Part shown: piece by piece, positions 26,083 through 35,086 of the stretch
Numbering within the stretch: the first letter of the stretch is position 1
How the letters are laid out: every line of letters starts with the position of its first letter
Origin: Opitutaceae bacterium EW11
Lineage (GTDB): Bacteria; Verrucomicrobiota; Verrucomicrobiia; Opitutales; Opitutaceae
DNA length: 64,000 nucleotides
Reading direction: 5' to 3'
NCBI GenBank assembly: GCA_003054665.1
Contig: QAYY01000002.1
Span: forward strand, 525,816 to 589,815
Translations under genes and position numbers: made by a program
Notes under the pieces: model-generated
What the model was told of the DNA's origin: nothing
Seen by the model: only the letters and a program-made list of their open reading frames with translations
Database searches by the model: none

Positions 26083-26361
26083 CTACTTCAGGTACGCCCG
26101 GACTACTTCGATCAAATCGTCCGCCGCCTGCTTCTGCTTCGGCGACGGCTTTCCCTCGGGATTCAACACGTGAAACCGAACGTGCCCTTCGAGCACTTCG
26201 GACATGAGCGAGTTGATCGCCCCGCGTGCGGCGGCGAGCGTCATCAGGACCGTCGAGCAGTCCTTCTCGTCTATCAGCGCCTGCTCGACCGCGTTGACTT
26301 GACCGCGGATGCGCCGGATGCGCTGCAGGAGTTTGTCTTTGTCGTGAACGGTATGGGCCAT
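26083..26361 (-). CDS. RcnR/FrmR-family metal-responsive repressor, RcnR-like ligand set
   Basis: A 92-residue all-helical DUF156 repressor. The four positions used for Ni/Co by E. coli RcnR are all present with matching numbers: His3, Cys35, His60 and His64. The formaldehyde sensor FrmR has Glu at 64 and lacks His3, and CsoR has a different pattern, so a Ni/Co sensor is the best reading. Family members bind G/C-tract operators without a helix-turn-helix; such a site lies 9 nt before the start. The P1B-4 ATPase gene follows 81 nt downstream, so metal binding should derepress its exporter and itself. The ATG at 26361 gives the exact RcnR numbering, which supports the start. Confidence 0.92.
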   Translation of the reverse strand: MAHTVHDKDKLLQRIRRIRGQVNAVEQALIDEKDCSTVLMTLAAARGAINSLMSEVLEGHVRFHVLNPEGKPSPKQKQAADDLIEVVRAYLK

Positions 26362-26369
26362 GGCGTCGA

Positions 26370-26401
26370 ATACCGTAGGGGGGTATGGTATACTGCGTCA
26401 A
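26370..26401 (-). promoter_or_regulatory. RcnR/FrmR-type G/C-tract operator within a promoter
   Basis: Read on the minus strand, ATACCCCCCTACGGTAT (26386-26370) has the A/T-flanked C6 tract typical of RcnR and FrmR operators. A possible -35 TTGACG (26401-26396) and -10 TACGGT stand 18 bp apart, with the C-tract in the spacer, where a repressor would block polymerase. The -10 lies only about 10 nt before the ATG, implying a very short leader. Confidence 0.6.
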
Positions 26402-26599
26402 GCGGCCGAAGTGGAATGGGCGGCGCTGCGCGTCTCTGCGGAGACGCTCGAAACCTGCGGCCGGAAGTGCTGCGAGAGCACCCTCCGGGACGTCAGACAC
26501 GGCAGTCTCGGAAGGAGGCGGTCGATCGATCGCGTCGCGAGGGACGCCGCGGGGAACGCGGCGCCGGCCGCGATCAGGATTCCTCGCAGAAGCCGTAGC

Positions 26600-28924
26600 T
26601 CAGCGGGAGGCGGAGGCGGGGACGCCTAACGACGGATTCAGTTCGCGGGTTTCGATCCGACCCGGCCAGCGAAGTTGCGCGGGGCGGACTGTGCCTGCGC
26701 GAGCGGGTGCGGCGTCGACGACGAAGCCCGCCGAATGAGCAGGCACGCGCACGACGACCGACGCGATACCCGCTTCGGCTGCGACCGTGGCCGGACCGAC
26801 GATCTCAGCGGCGCCCGTGAGTGAGAACACGACAGGCGCTGTGTCGAAGACGCAGAGACTGCCGCGTTCGTCGTGCCAGGCCGCGTGAACAAAAAGCACG
26901 TCCGACTCGCCTGCGGCGGGGAGCACGCCGAGATCGTCGACGGTGAGCTCCAGGGCGCTGGAGGCGAGCGGGGTGGCCACGGCGTGGGATACGTACGGGC
27001 GGCCGTCGAGATAACCGACCGCCTCGAGCACGCCGGACGCGAACTGAGGCAGGTCGAAAAAGATGGGCGGGTGCGCGAGGTGCTGAGTGATCGCCATCTG
27101 TGCGGGGCGACTGCGACCGACGGCGGCGCCGTTCAGGCGGAGTTCCACCTCCTCGCAATTGCTGAACACGAGAATGCGAAGGTTGGAAAGAGGCGTCCAA
27201 TGCGAGGCGATGAACACGACAGGCCCGCCTTCCCAACCGGTGCCGTGTTCGCCCGGGTCGCGCTGACTGCGATAGAAATGATACGAGAATTTCGGCAGCC
27301 GGAAAATGTCCATGACACCGGCGGCGGCGCGTACCGCATCGTAGCCGCGCGCGTAGTCGAACATCGCCCACTGCCCGTCGAGCACGGCCGGCGAGGCGAG
27401 GGTGTCGCTGAGCGCGACCATGTGGTTGAAGGCCTGCTGGCGCAGTCCGCGCTCGCCGTCGCTGCGAAACTGGCGGGCGGTGCTCCAGCGGTCGAAAAGC
27501 CCGGCACCCGACTTCTGGTCGAAGCCTTCGTTGCGCGCGAAAAACTCCCAATCGCCGTATTCGGCGATGACGAGGGCCTTGTCGCCATTGCGCCAGCGAT
27601 GGATTTCGCCGTGTTGGCGCGAATGGGTGAAGACATCGTAGCGGTCGATCCAGCCGCAGGTGTACATCTGATCGCCCGGATATTCCTCGTGGCCGATGGC
27701 GTGGAGCTGGGCCATGAAGGCGTCGTCCATGGGGGTTTCGTTGAGCGAAAGCTCCCAGAGGACGATGCTCGGATGATTCCGATCGCGGCGGATCATCTGG
27801 CGCGCGGTCTCGAAGCACGCGGAACGGAATTGTTCGCCGCCGAGGAATTGCCAGCCCGGAAGGCACGTCATCACGACGAGGCCGAGCTCGTCGCAGGCGT
27901 CGAGGAAGTCCGGCGACTGCGGGTAGTGCGAGAGGCGCACGTAGTCGAAACCGGCTTCCTTGATGCGCCGGGCGTCGCGATACTGCGCGGCGCGCGGAGC
28001 GGCGTATCCGACGCGCGGGTACTCCTGATGGCGATTCGTGCCGCGAAGGCGCAAGCGCCGGCCGTTGACGACGAAACCGCCGGAGCGGGAAAACGCGATG
28101 CGACGGATTCCAAAGCGCTCTCGGACGGAATCGAGGGGCGTCTCCGCGAGATCGACGAGCGTCACGATCGCGTCGTGCAGTTCCGGCGCATCGTGATTCC
28201 AGAGGTGGGGGCAATCCAGCGTGAGCGACTGCGCGACGTGCTGCGACGCGCCGGCGGAGAGGCGAATCGGATCGGAGGTCGCGAGGGCGACCTCGTGGGC
28301 GCCATGGCGGAGGGATACGCGGACGCGAATCGCCTGAGCGACGGCCGATTGATTGCGCACGTGGGTGCGGACGGAAACGACGGCATGCACCGGCGAAGCT
28401 TCCAGTGTGCGGACGAATACTCCGCCGCCGGCCGCTTCGTTTGCCCCGAGCGGGTCCGTGATGTGGACCGCGGGTTTGATGCGCAATTCGGCTCCGCGAT
28501 AGAGCCCCCCGTACCAGCAAAAATCGAGTTGGTCGTAGGCCTTTCCGGGCGGAATCTCGGGGTTGTGGCGATTGTCGAGGCGCAGGACGAGTTCGACCGC
28601 AGGGGCGCGGCGCAGCGCGTCGGTGAGATCGACCTCAAACGGCAGATACCCGCCGGCATGGGTGGCGATGAGCTGGCCGTCGACGAAGACTTCCGCTTGT
28701 TGCATCGCGGCGCCGATCCAAAGAAAGCATCGCTCGTCGGGGCGGAGCGAAGGCGTCTCGAGAGGGCGGCGGTACTCGCAGCGCCCGAACCAGTGCTCGC
28801 GTCCGTCGAGATCGGCGACGAACGGCGAGTGGGGCAGATCGACCACGACGGCCGGGCCGTCGACGAGCGCTTCATCCAAGCGAAGAAACTGCCAGCCACA
28901 GTTGAGTTCGATGCGCCGGTTCAT
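26600..28924 (-). CDS. GH2 family glycosidase (beta-galactosidase/glucuronidase-like)
   Basis: A 774-residue enzyme with the GH2 order: N-terminal jelly-roll (residues about 1-170, containing VVVDLPHSP and AYDQLDFCWYGGLYR), an immunoglobulin-like domain, then a TIM barrel starting at LRLRGTNRHQEYP. The acid/base is Glu396 in LSLNET and the nucleophile Glu455 in VIAEYGDW. C-terminal beta domains include ELRLNGAAVG. No signal peptide is seen, so it probably acts in the cytoplasm on a disaccharide imported by the neighbouring GPH symporter. The frame extends to 28987; ATG at 28924 is chosen because the first domain starts normally from it. It follows the LacI gene by 95 nt. The exact sugar (Gal, GlcA, Man) is not determined. 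Confidence 0.9.
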   Translation of the reverse strand: MNRRIELNCGWQFLRLDEALVDGPAVVVDLPHSPFVADLDGREHWFGRCEYRRPLETPSLRPDERCFLWIGAAMQQAEVFVDGQLIATHAGGYLPFEVDLTDALRRAPAVELVLRLDNRHNPEIPPGKAYDQLDFCWYGGLYRGAELRIKPAVHITDPLGANEAAGGGVFVRTLEASPVHAVVSVRTHVRNQSAVAQAIRVRVSLRHGAHEVALATSDPIRLSAGASQHVAQSLTLDCPHLWNHDAPELHDAIVTLVDLAETPLDSVRERFGIRRIAFSRSGGFVVNGRRLRLRGTNRHQEYPRVGYAAPRAAQYRDARRIKEAGFDYVRLSHYPQSPDFLDACDELGLVVMTCLPGWQFLGGEQFRSACFETARQMIRRDRNHPSIVLWELSLNETPMDDAFMAQLHAIGHEEYPGDQMYTCGWIDRYDVFTHSRQHGEIHRWRNGDKALVIAEYGDWEFFARNEGFDQKSGAGLFDRWSTARQFRSDGERGLRQQAFNHMVALSDTLASPAVLDGQWAMFDYARGYDAVRAAAGVMDIFRLPKFSYHFYRSQRDPGEHGTGWEGGPVVFIASHWTPLSNLRILVFSNCEEVELRLNGAAVGRSRPAQMAITQHLAHPPIFFDLPQFASGVLEAVGYLDGRPYVSHAVATPLASSALELTVDDLGVLPAAGESDVLFVHAAWHDERGSLCVFDTAPVVFSLTGAAEIVGPATVAAEAGIASVVVRVPAHSAGFVVDAAPARAGTVRPAQLRWPGRIETRELNPSLGVPASASR

Positions 28925-28966
28925 AAACAAGCGTTTCGACGAGGCGCGGAGTTCAGCAAAAAGTGG

Positions 28967-28978
28967 AAGACTTTTATC
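28967..28978 (-). promoter_or_regulatory. 12-bp motif shared with the TonB-receptor promoter
   Basis: GATAAAAGTCTT on the minus strand, 43 nt before the GH2 start, is identical to the 12-mer at 31776-31787 upstream of the TonB receptor gene in the same locus. It may be part of a shared promoter or activator site. Chance occurrence of an exact A/T-rich 12-mer upstream of two functionally linked genes in a GC-rich genome is unlikely. Confidence 0.4.
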
Positions 28979-29019
28979 ATCGGACAAAGGGAACGGCGGC
29001 TAAGGCGGAAGAGGGGCGA

Positions 29020-30093
29020 TCAGGCTACCGAGTCGCGTTCGATCAGGCGAACCGGGAGGGTGATGTGACGATCGGCGACGCGGGCGCCAGAGGTGAGCTG
29101 GTCGAACATGTCGGCCGCGCGATCCGCCATCTCCTTCAGCGGCTCCTCGATCGTGGTGAGGGGAGGGTTCTGGATGGCGGAGAGGCCTTCGTTTTCGCCG
29201 CCGATGATCGAGATCTCCTGCGGCACTTTCACGCCCATCACATAGGTGAGGATGTGGAGGCACTCCATGGCCTGAAAACTCGTTCCGGGTACGTAGACGC
29301 AGTCGGCGCCGCCGCGAACGATGCGCGTGATGGCCGACAATTGATTGATGTTGGGCCCGGTGAAGACGTGCAGCCGCTCGTCGATGGGCACGTTGGCCTC
29401 GGCGAGGGCTTGGCGGAAACCTCTCAGGCGCTCGACGTAGGGCGCGTTGTTGTTCGCGGCGAGAAAGCCGAGGCGACGTTTGCCGCGGGCGAGGAAATGC
29501 TGGGCGGCGACGTAACCGGAATTGAAGTGGTCGGAGCGGACGACGTACTCGCCGGGGGCCACGTCGAACTTGTCCATGTAGACGACGTGCATGCGCGTCT
29601 CGAGTTCGGCGAGGAGCGCCTGAAGCTGCTTGTCGAAGGTGACCGCGATCAAGCCGTCGAGGAAGAGGCTGGGGAGCTGCTCGAAGGGATTCGAGGGAAG
29701 CACGACGCCGATGTTGCGCCTGGAGAACGCGAACGAGAGGTGGGCGGTGAGCGTGGCGGCGTAGCCTTCGATGCGATCGTGAAACGTGGGCTCGGAAAGG
29801 ATCGCGACCTGGCGAAAGCGGGCGGAAACCTGCGGCTTGAGATTGAGGGCGTTGGCGGCGCGGAGGACGCGCTCGCGCGTCTCGGCCTTCACCTTGTCGC
29901 GGTTGTTGAGGACCCGGCTGACGGTGCCGGGCGAGACCTCGGCGATGCGCGCGAGGTCGTAGATGGTCGGTTTCTTGGTGGGGCGGCGCGGCGGATCGGA
30001 GCGTGGCACGGCGTTCACTGTGGCGGCGGGTTGGGTGGCACGCGACTCCATCTTGGTCCGATCGGTCGGCGAAACTGAATTGGGCTTGGTCAT
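29020..30093 (-). CDS. LacI-family transcriptional regulator
   Basis: A 357-residue repressor. After a 34-residue tail come the DNA-binding domain and hinge: TIYDLARIAEVSPGTVSRVLNN, then VKAETRERVLRAANAL. A periplasmic-binding-protein-like core follows to the C-terminus, with MDKFDVAPGEYVVRSDHFNSG as the usual Asp-rich core start. The ATG overlaps the TGA of the GPH symporter gene as ATGA (30093-30090), so the two are translationally coupled. The 21-bp palindrome at 31627-31647 upstream of that symporter is the likely operator. The start at 30093 is firmly supported by the overlap; the frame extends to 30348 only inside the symporter gene. Confidence 0.93.
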   Translation of the reverse strand: MTKPNSVSPTDRTKMESRATQPAATVNAVPRSDPPRRPTKKPTIYDLARIAEVSPGTVSRVLNNRDKVKAETRERVLRAANALNLKPQVSARFRQVAILSEPTFHDRIEGYAATLTAHLSFAFSRRNIGVVLPSNPFEQLPSLFLDGLIAVTFDKQLQALLAELETRMHVVYMDKFDVAPGEYVVRSDHFNSGYVAAQHFLARGKRRLGFLAANNNAPYVERLRGFRQALAEANVPIDERLHVFTGPNINQLSAITRIVRGGADCVYVPGTSFQAMECLHILTYVMGVKVPQEISIIGGENEGLSAIQNPPLTTIEEPLKEMADRAADMFDQLTSGARVADRHITLPVRLIERDSVA

Positions 30094-31547
30094 GCGGAGG
30101 TGCTGGAACCGCGGCGCGCTTCGAGCAGATCGCGAGTTTCGTAAGCGCGCTTTTTGCTGATCGGATAGAAGCACAATAAACCGATCGCAAGGATCGACCA
30201 GAGAGTGATCGATCCGGCGAGCATCAGGCGCATGCCGAGGATCGTCCCATGCGACTGCGCGCCGCCGAGCGCGGCGTTGAAGCCGACAAAATTGAGCGCC
30301 AGACCCGCGCCGAAAAATGCGAGCGCGAATCCGGTTTTCTGTATCCACGAAAAGAGCGATCCGAGCATGCCCTCGCGTCGGAGGCCGTGGCGCAGTTCGT
30401 CGTCATCGCAGACATCGGCGAGCATGGAGTATTGGAGAACATTAACCGCCGTCCACGCCGGGCCGCACAGGAGGGGATCGAGGAGGATTTTCCAAGGGTT
30501 GCCTGGATTGTAGATGAACCACTTGGCCACGCCCCCGACGAGATTCATGCCGAAGACGATGAAGAGCGTCGTGCGTTTGCCGCAGCGGTTGGCGAGCAGA
30601 TTCACGGGGTAGATCGCGCCGATGCCGACGATGGCGAAGCCGGCCGAGAGCACGCCTTTCCACTTGGTGCCCTCCACGATGTCGCCGGCGTTCATGTGGT
30701 AAACCAGCAGGTAATAATCGATGTTGCTCGAAAGCATGCCGGCGATGACCTGGCAGATCGTGAAACCGATCAGCACGAGAAAGGCGCGATTGCCGAAGCT
30801 GGCCTTGAGCGCGGGAACGAAGTGCACCTTGGGCTGCCGGGCCGCGCGCTGGAACTGGCGCTCGCGAACCAACAGGCCGGGAATCATGCCCACGAGCCCC
30901 ATGATACAAAGGGCGATCGTCCAGCCCACGGCGCGCATGCCGTGCATGACGGAGCCGAAGACCGCCAGGTTGGCCGCCCAGAAAACCCAGCTGTAGGTCA
31001 GCTCTCCGATCTTGCCGAAAAAGCCGCCGAAGGCCGACACGCGAGTCCGCTCCTTGTAGTCGGCCGTCATCTCGTAGGTCAGGCTCATGAGCGGGACCGA
31101 AAAGATGGAGAAGCAGGTATAGAAAACGATCAGGGTGACCGCCAAATAGGTGACCGTCGCCCTCTGGCTGAGGCCGGTCGGGACCATCCAGATCGCGCCG
31201 AACGCGAGCGCCTGTAGCAATGCGCCCAATACGATGATCGGTTTTCGTCGGCCGAAGCGGGAGCGGCAGTTGTCCGAAATCATGCCGACGATCGGGTCGG
31301 TGATCGCGTCCCACAAGCGAGGTATGGCGAGGACCAGGCCCAGGAGCGCCGGGTCGACCTTGAGGACCATCTGGTAGAACGGAATCGTGAGGCTCTTCAC
31401 CCCGTTATCGCCGTAGAACTTGGCGAGGTAACCCGCCCCCAACGCCGTCTTTTCCCAGAAGCTGACCTTGTCCTTGTCGCGCGTTTCGAATGCGGTCGAG
31501 TCGCGTGTCACGGCAGGACCGGCGACAAGTGGAGTGGGGGAGGGCAT
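30090..31547 (-). CDS. GPH-family sugar:cation symporter (MelB-like)
   Basis: A 485-residue transporter with about 12 membrane helices. Signature parts are the first helix (FWEKTALGAGYLAKFYGDNGV), IPRLWDAITDPIVGMISDN with conserved Asp residues, the loop SRFGRRKPIIVLGA, and YEMTADYKERTRVSAFGG in the middle loop. These fit glycoside-pentoside-hexuronide symporters, which move sugars with Na+ or H+. The gene leads the operon with the LacI gene (ATGA overlap) and is divergent from the TonB receptor gene; together they should carry a sugar across both membranes. The start at 31547 was chosen over 31634 because the upstream part is Cys/Pro-rich and would overlap the operator. Confidence 0.92.
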   Translation of the reverse strand: MPSPTPLVAGPAVTRDSTAFETRDKDKVSFWEKTALGAGYLAKFYGDNGVKSLTIPFYQMVLKVDPALLGLVLAIPRLWDAITDPIVGMISDNCRSRFGRRKPIIVLGALLQALAFGAIWMVPTGLSQRATVTYLAVTLIVFYTCFSIFSVPLMSLTYEMTADYKERTRVSAFGGFFGKIGELTYSWVFWAANLAVFGSVMHGMRAVGWTIALCIMGLVGMIPGLLVRERQFQRAARQPKVHFVPALKASFGNRAFLVLIGFTICQVIAGMLSSNIDYYLLVYHMNAGDIVEGTKWKGVLSAGFAIVGIGAIYPVNLLANRCGKRTTLFIVFGMNLVGGVAKWFIYNPGNPWKILLDPLLCGPAWTAVNVLQYSMLADVCDDDELRHGLRREGMLGSLFSWIQKTGFALAFFGAGLALNFVGFNAALGGAQSHGTILGMRLMLAGSITLWSILAIGLLCFYPISKKRAYETRDLLEARRGSSTSA

Positions 31548-31626
31548 GGGGCAGTCAGGGGTAGAACAGCGACAGCTGAGGCGCGGGGAGGGGCTGCGCG
31601 CGTTGAATTCGCCGGTTTGGCCTGAG

Positions 31627-31647
31627 GGAGTCAAACAGTTTTACTCC
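31627..31647. promoter_or_regulatory. LacI-type 21-bp operator upstream of symporter-lacI operon
   Basis: GGAGTCAAACAGTTTTACTCC is a near-perfect palindrome: 9 of 10 base pairs match about a central base. It lies 80-100 nt before the symporter start. Its core AAACAGTTT (AAACTGTTT on the other strand) recurs at 31760-31768 before the TonB receptor gene. Size and symmetry fit LacI-family operators, and the LacI gene is in the operon. Confidence 0.65.
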
Positions 31648-31757
31648 TTTCGTAACTACCGGGGCTCCGAATGGGCTCTCCGGCGGACGCTGCGAGACAG
31701 GGAGGGAACAGAGGGGCGATCCCGGCGCCTCTACCCGCGGCGGGTGTGGCAGAGAAA

Positions 31758-31787
31758 TAAAACTGTTTCGGCAACGATAAAAGTCTT
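31758..31787 (+). promoter_or_regulatory. Composite control element upstream of the TonB receptor gene
   Basis: This stretch holds TAAAACTGTTT (31758-31768), the same 11-mer found inverted at 31633-31643 in the palindrome of the symporter operon, and GATAAAAGTCTT (31776-31787), shared with the GH2 upstream region. The outer arms of the palindrome are not conserved here, so it may be a weaker operator. It lies 127-156 nt before the receptor ATG. Confidence 0.5.
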
Positions 31788-31913
31788 GATAAATCGGGTG
31801 GAAGAGTCATTCGAGGGTTCCTGTTCACCCCGACCCCGCCGCCATTGCCCCTCTTGGCGTTGCCATCCGCTCTTTCGCACAAGCGACCGCTTCCCCTGTT
31901 CGTTCACACCCCC

Positions 31914-34900
31914 ATGAAACTACAAACCGCGTCAGCGATACTCAGAGCTGGGAGAGTCCGCCGTTATGCCCTACCGGCGCTTCCGCTGCTACTGGCCAAT
32001 TTCGGCTTTGGCCAGACGTCCCCCTCCGCCCCCTCGGCAACTGCCCCAGAAGACCAAACCGTCGTCCTTTCGCCCTTCATGGTCGATGCCACGAAGGACA
32101 CTGGTTACCAGGCGACGAGCACGCTCGCCGGCAGCCGTGTCAATACGTCCCTGAAGGACGTGGCTGCTTCCATCACTGTCGTGACGAAGGATATGTTTAC
32201 CGACCTGGCGGCGGTGAACGTGAACGATATCCTGTCCTACACCGCGAACACGGAGGGCTTTCATGAATACACCTACGCCCCGTCGGGTGTTGGAGGAAGG
32301 ACGATGGACGCGGCCTCTCAGTCGCCCAACAACGCCAACCGCGTGCGCGGTCTCTCCTACGCCGACAATCTTCGCGACTACTACTACACGATCAATGCGA
32401 CCGGACTGGACACCTATAATATCGACCAGGTGACTCTCAATCGTGGCCCCAACTCCGTTCTCGCGGGACTCGGAACACCTTCGGGCGTTATCAACTACTC
32501 TCCGCAGAATGCGCTGTTGTACAAAAACTCCGGAGCGGTGTCTTTCCGTTTTGGCTCCTGGGGCGATCTACGTGCAACGTTGAATGCCAACTACGTTGCG
32601 ATTCCGAAAACCCTGGCCTTCCGGGTGGCCCTGGCCGCCGACGACGTGGGCTACAAACAGAAGCCGTCCTTCAATCGGGATACACGCATGTATCTCGCGA
32701 TGACCTATCAACCGTGGAAAAAGACGACCATTCGCGCCAATGTTGAGCGCGTGGTTCTCCACGCGAACCGGCCGAATACCATCACCGCTGCGGACCAGGT
32801 CTCGAACTGGATCGCTGACGGAAAGCCGATCTACGACAGTAAGAGCGGCTCCAACGTGTTCGACAACTACTCCAACCTGTGGAGTTGGGCGGCGCCGAAC
32901 CTTCTGGTCGTGCGCGACAAGACTGGCCAGATCGAGACTGCCTACAACGGCAGCTCGCAGAAGGTCGTAGCCTCCGCCATCAGCGGCCTCGTTACCCCTC
33001 TGGGCCTCAACAGCAACCTGTACCTCCCGCTCGATACCATCAATACCCAGCCCAGCAACGAGCGGGATCGATATACGTCGTTTTCGGTGTCGGTTGACCA
33101 GGAGATCGTGGAGAACCTCAACTTGAATCTCGGCTACCTCCACGAGGCCTACAACTCCAGCTACCTGAGCCTGTACCGGCCGGACAACAACTCGTTGTTT
33201 GTTGATGCCAATAAATACCTCCCGGACGGCACACCGAATCCTCACCTCGGCGAGCTGTATATGGACTTCCGCGGACTGGACAACAGCCAATTCGATTGGA
33301 ATACGAACGATATTTTCCGGGGTACGATCAGCTATAATCTCGACCTCACCAAAACCAACCCCTGGTTCGGTAGCTATCAGTTCACCGGATTTGCCGAGCA
33401 GCGCGACAGCAAGTTCCATCATGAACAGTATACGGCGTTTGGAACCAACGGCGCGGGCGACTTTCAGGAAGCCAACTTCCGCTATTATCTTGGCGGCAGT
33501 CTCCTCGGAAACACCGTTGTGCCCGCTTCCGCCGCGCCGGGGGCGTTTGGGCTGCTGAAGGGAGTCAACGAGCTCTACCAGAGCGGCGGCAGCTGGACGA
33601 CCACGCCTCTCGACACAAACTACTATCGCAAGGCCGACTCGCGTTTCAGGCGCAAGCTCGGTTCCAAAGCAGCCATTGTACAGGGCCATTTCTTGAAGGA
33701 TCGCATCGTGGCGATGTACGGCATCCGGCGCGACAAGGACCAGGAGGGAGTCAACAAGGTCAATCTCGACCCCACCTCGCCCACGAATGTCGCCGGCCTG
33801 GCCTCCGAGGATATTGCTCTGTCGACGTACAGCAAAACCACGAATACGGTCGCCGTGGTCGTCCACCCGCTCCCGATCGACTGGCTAAGCTTTCACTACA
33901 GCCATTCCGAGAATTGGGTGCCGCACGGCAGTGCCATCGACCTGCTCGGCAACCCGACTCCAAGTCCGAGCGGAAAGGGCAAGGATTACGGCTTCTCGCT
34001 GGATCTGCTTAAAAACAAGCTCCACGTGAAGGTTAACTGGTACGACATGACCGCGGCCAACGACTCGGACTCCATTGCGGACTCGGTTAACATGCCGCTG
34101 GCGCAGTGGGCGCTCACGTTCATGGACCTGTACAAGATGCCCGGCATCGCCGCGTACAACGGAATGACCAATTACAGGAAGGGCATCGCCGATGGGATCA
34201 CCCTGGGCGACAGCCGCCTCTACAACGGCTATACTGCCAATAGCACGTCGAAGGGCGTGGAGTTGGAGCTGACCTATAATATCACGAACAACTGGCGCCT
34301 CATGGCCACCGTGAGCAAGCAGGAGGCGAAGATGTCCAACGTCGCCACAGGCCTGACGGCGTTCATCGAGGAGCGCCTCGCATACTGGAAGAGCATTCCA
34401 GGGTTGTGGGATACCTGGGTGCTTCCGGCCGCGGCCGATCCCAATCACACGATCGATCCGTGGTGGTCCACCGATCGGACCGGCAAGGACATCTGGAGCG
34501 CTTGGGGCTACGAAGGTGAATATCTCACCTACAAGGCGTGGGAAGGGAAGCCGAGTCCGCAACTGGCCAAATACCATGGCAGCCTGATGACAAACTACTC
34601 ATTCACCCAAGGTCCCCTGAATGGGTTCAACGTGGGGGTGGGTGTTCGTTATATAGACAAGGCCATTATTGGCGCCCCCGGGATTTTCGATCCGACCGGA
34701 ACGATTGTCACCGGTCTCGATACGGATCATCCCTACTACTACCATTCGTATTTCACGTACGATGCCTGGATCGGCTACAAGTTCCGGCCGGCGTTCTTGG
34801 GAAAGAAGTATGAAGTGAGCGTCCAACTCAACGGCCGTAATCTGGAAACGGGTGGCCGCTATCAGCCGATCAAGGCTGACTATTACGGGGTTGCCCGCGA

Positions 34901-34955
34901 CTTCCGCATTGTCCAGCCGCGGAGTTTCTATCTCACCACCGAACTGCACTTCTGA
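31914..34955 (+). CDS. TonB-dependent outer-membrane receptor
   Basis: A 1013-residue outer-membrane receptor. A signal sequence at residues about 17-35 ends near LLLANFGFGQ. A TonB-box-like region (TVVLSPFMVDA) precedes the plug domain (STLAGSRVNTSLKDVAASITVVTKD shortened here), with VNVNDILSY and VTLNRGPNSVLAGLGTPSGVINY as plug hallmarks. Many aromatic-rich strands form the barrel, and the protein ends in Phe, the outer-membrane assembly signal. Proteins of this type are expanded in Opitutaceae-like bacteria for carbohydrate uptake. It is divergent from the symporter-LacI operon with shared motifs, so it probably imports the oligosaccharide for the GH2 enzyme. The frame begins at 31845, but ATG at 31914 gives a normal signal peptide. 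A strong terminator follows. Confidence 0.93.
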   Translation: MKLQTASAILRAGRVRRYALPALPLLLANFGFGQTSPSAPSATAPEDQTVVLSPFMVDATKDTGYQATSTLAGSRVNTSLKDVAASITVVTKDMFTDLAAVNVNDILSYTANTEGFHEYTYAPSGVGGRTMDAASQSPNNANRVRGLSYADNLRDYYYTINATGLDTYNIDQVTLNRGPNSVLAGLGTPSGVINYSPQNALLYKNSGAVSFRFGSWGDLRATLNANYVAIPKTLAFRVALAADDVGYKQKPSFNRDTRMYLAMTYQPWKKTTIRANVERVVLHANRPNTITAADQVSNWIADGKPIYDSKSGSNVFDNYSNLWSWAAPNLLVVRDKTGQIETAYNGSSQKVVASAISGLVTPLGLNSNLYLPLDTINTQPSNERDRYTSFSVSVDQEIVENLNLNLGYLHEAYNSSYLSLYRPDNNSLFVDANKYLPDGTPNPHLGELYMDFRGLDNSQFDWNTNDIFRGTISYNLDLTKTNPWFGSYQFTGFAEQRDSKFHHEQYTAFGTNGAGDFQEANFRYYLGGSLLGNTVVPASAAPGAFGLLKGVNELYQSGGSWTTTPLDTNYYRKADSRFRRKLGSKAAIVQGHFLKDRIVAMYGIRRDKDQEGVNKVNLDPTSPTNVAGLASEDIALSTYSKTTNTVAVVVHPLPIDWLSFHYSHSENWVPHGSAIDLLGNPTPSPSGKGKDYGFSLDLLKNKLHVKVNWYDMTAANDSDSIADSVNMPLAQWALTFMDLYKMPGIAAYNGMTNYRKGIADGITLGDSRLYNGYTANSTSKGVELELTYNITNNWRLMATVSKQEAKMSNVATGLTAFIEERLAYWKSIPGLWDTWVLPAAADPNHTIDPWWSTDRTGKDIWSAWGYEGEYLTYKAWEGKPSPQLAKYHGSLMTNYSFTQGPLNGFNVGVGVRYIDKAIIGAPGIFDPTGTIVTGLDTDHPYYYHSYFTYDAWIGYKFRPAFLGKKYEVSVQLNGRNLETGGRYQPIKADYYGVARDFRIVQPRSFYLTTELHF

Positions 34956-34984
34956 TTTGTCGGGTCCTTTACGCAGGACATCCG

Positions 34985-35014
34985 GGCTCCCCGTCGAAAG
35001 CGGGGAGCCTTTTT
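34985..35014 (+). terminator. Rho-independent terminator after TonB receptor gene
   Basis: GGCTCCCCG and CGGGGAGCC form a perfect 9-bp stem around a 7-nt loop (TCGAAAG), followed directly by five T. It is 30 nt after the receptor stop codon. Confidence 0.93.
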
Positions 35015-35086
35015 GTCGTTCTTTGCGTGCACTCGTCCAGGATCCGAACGACCTATTGGTCGATCGCGCGGAGTTGCCACTTGTCG

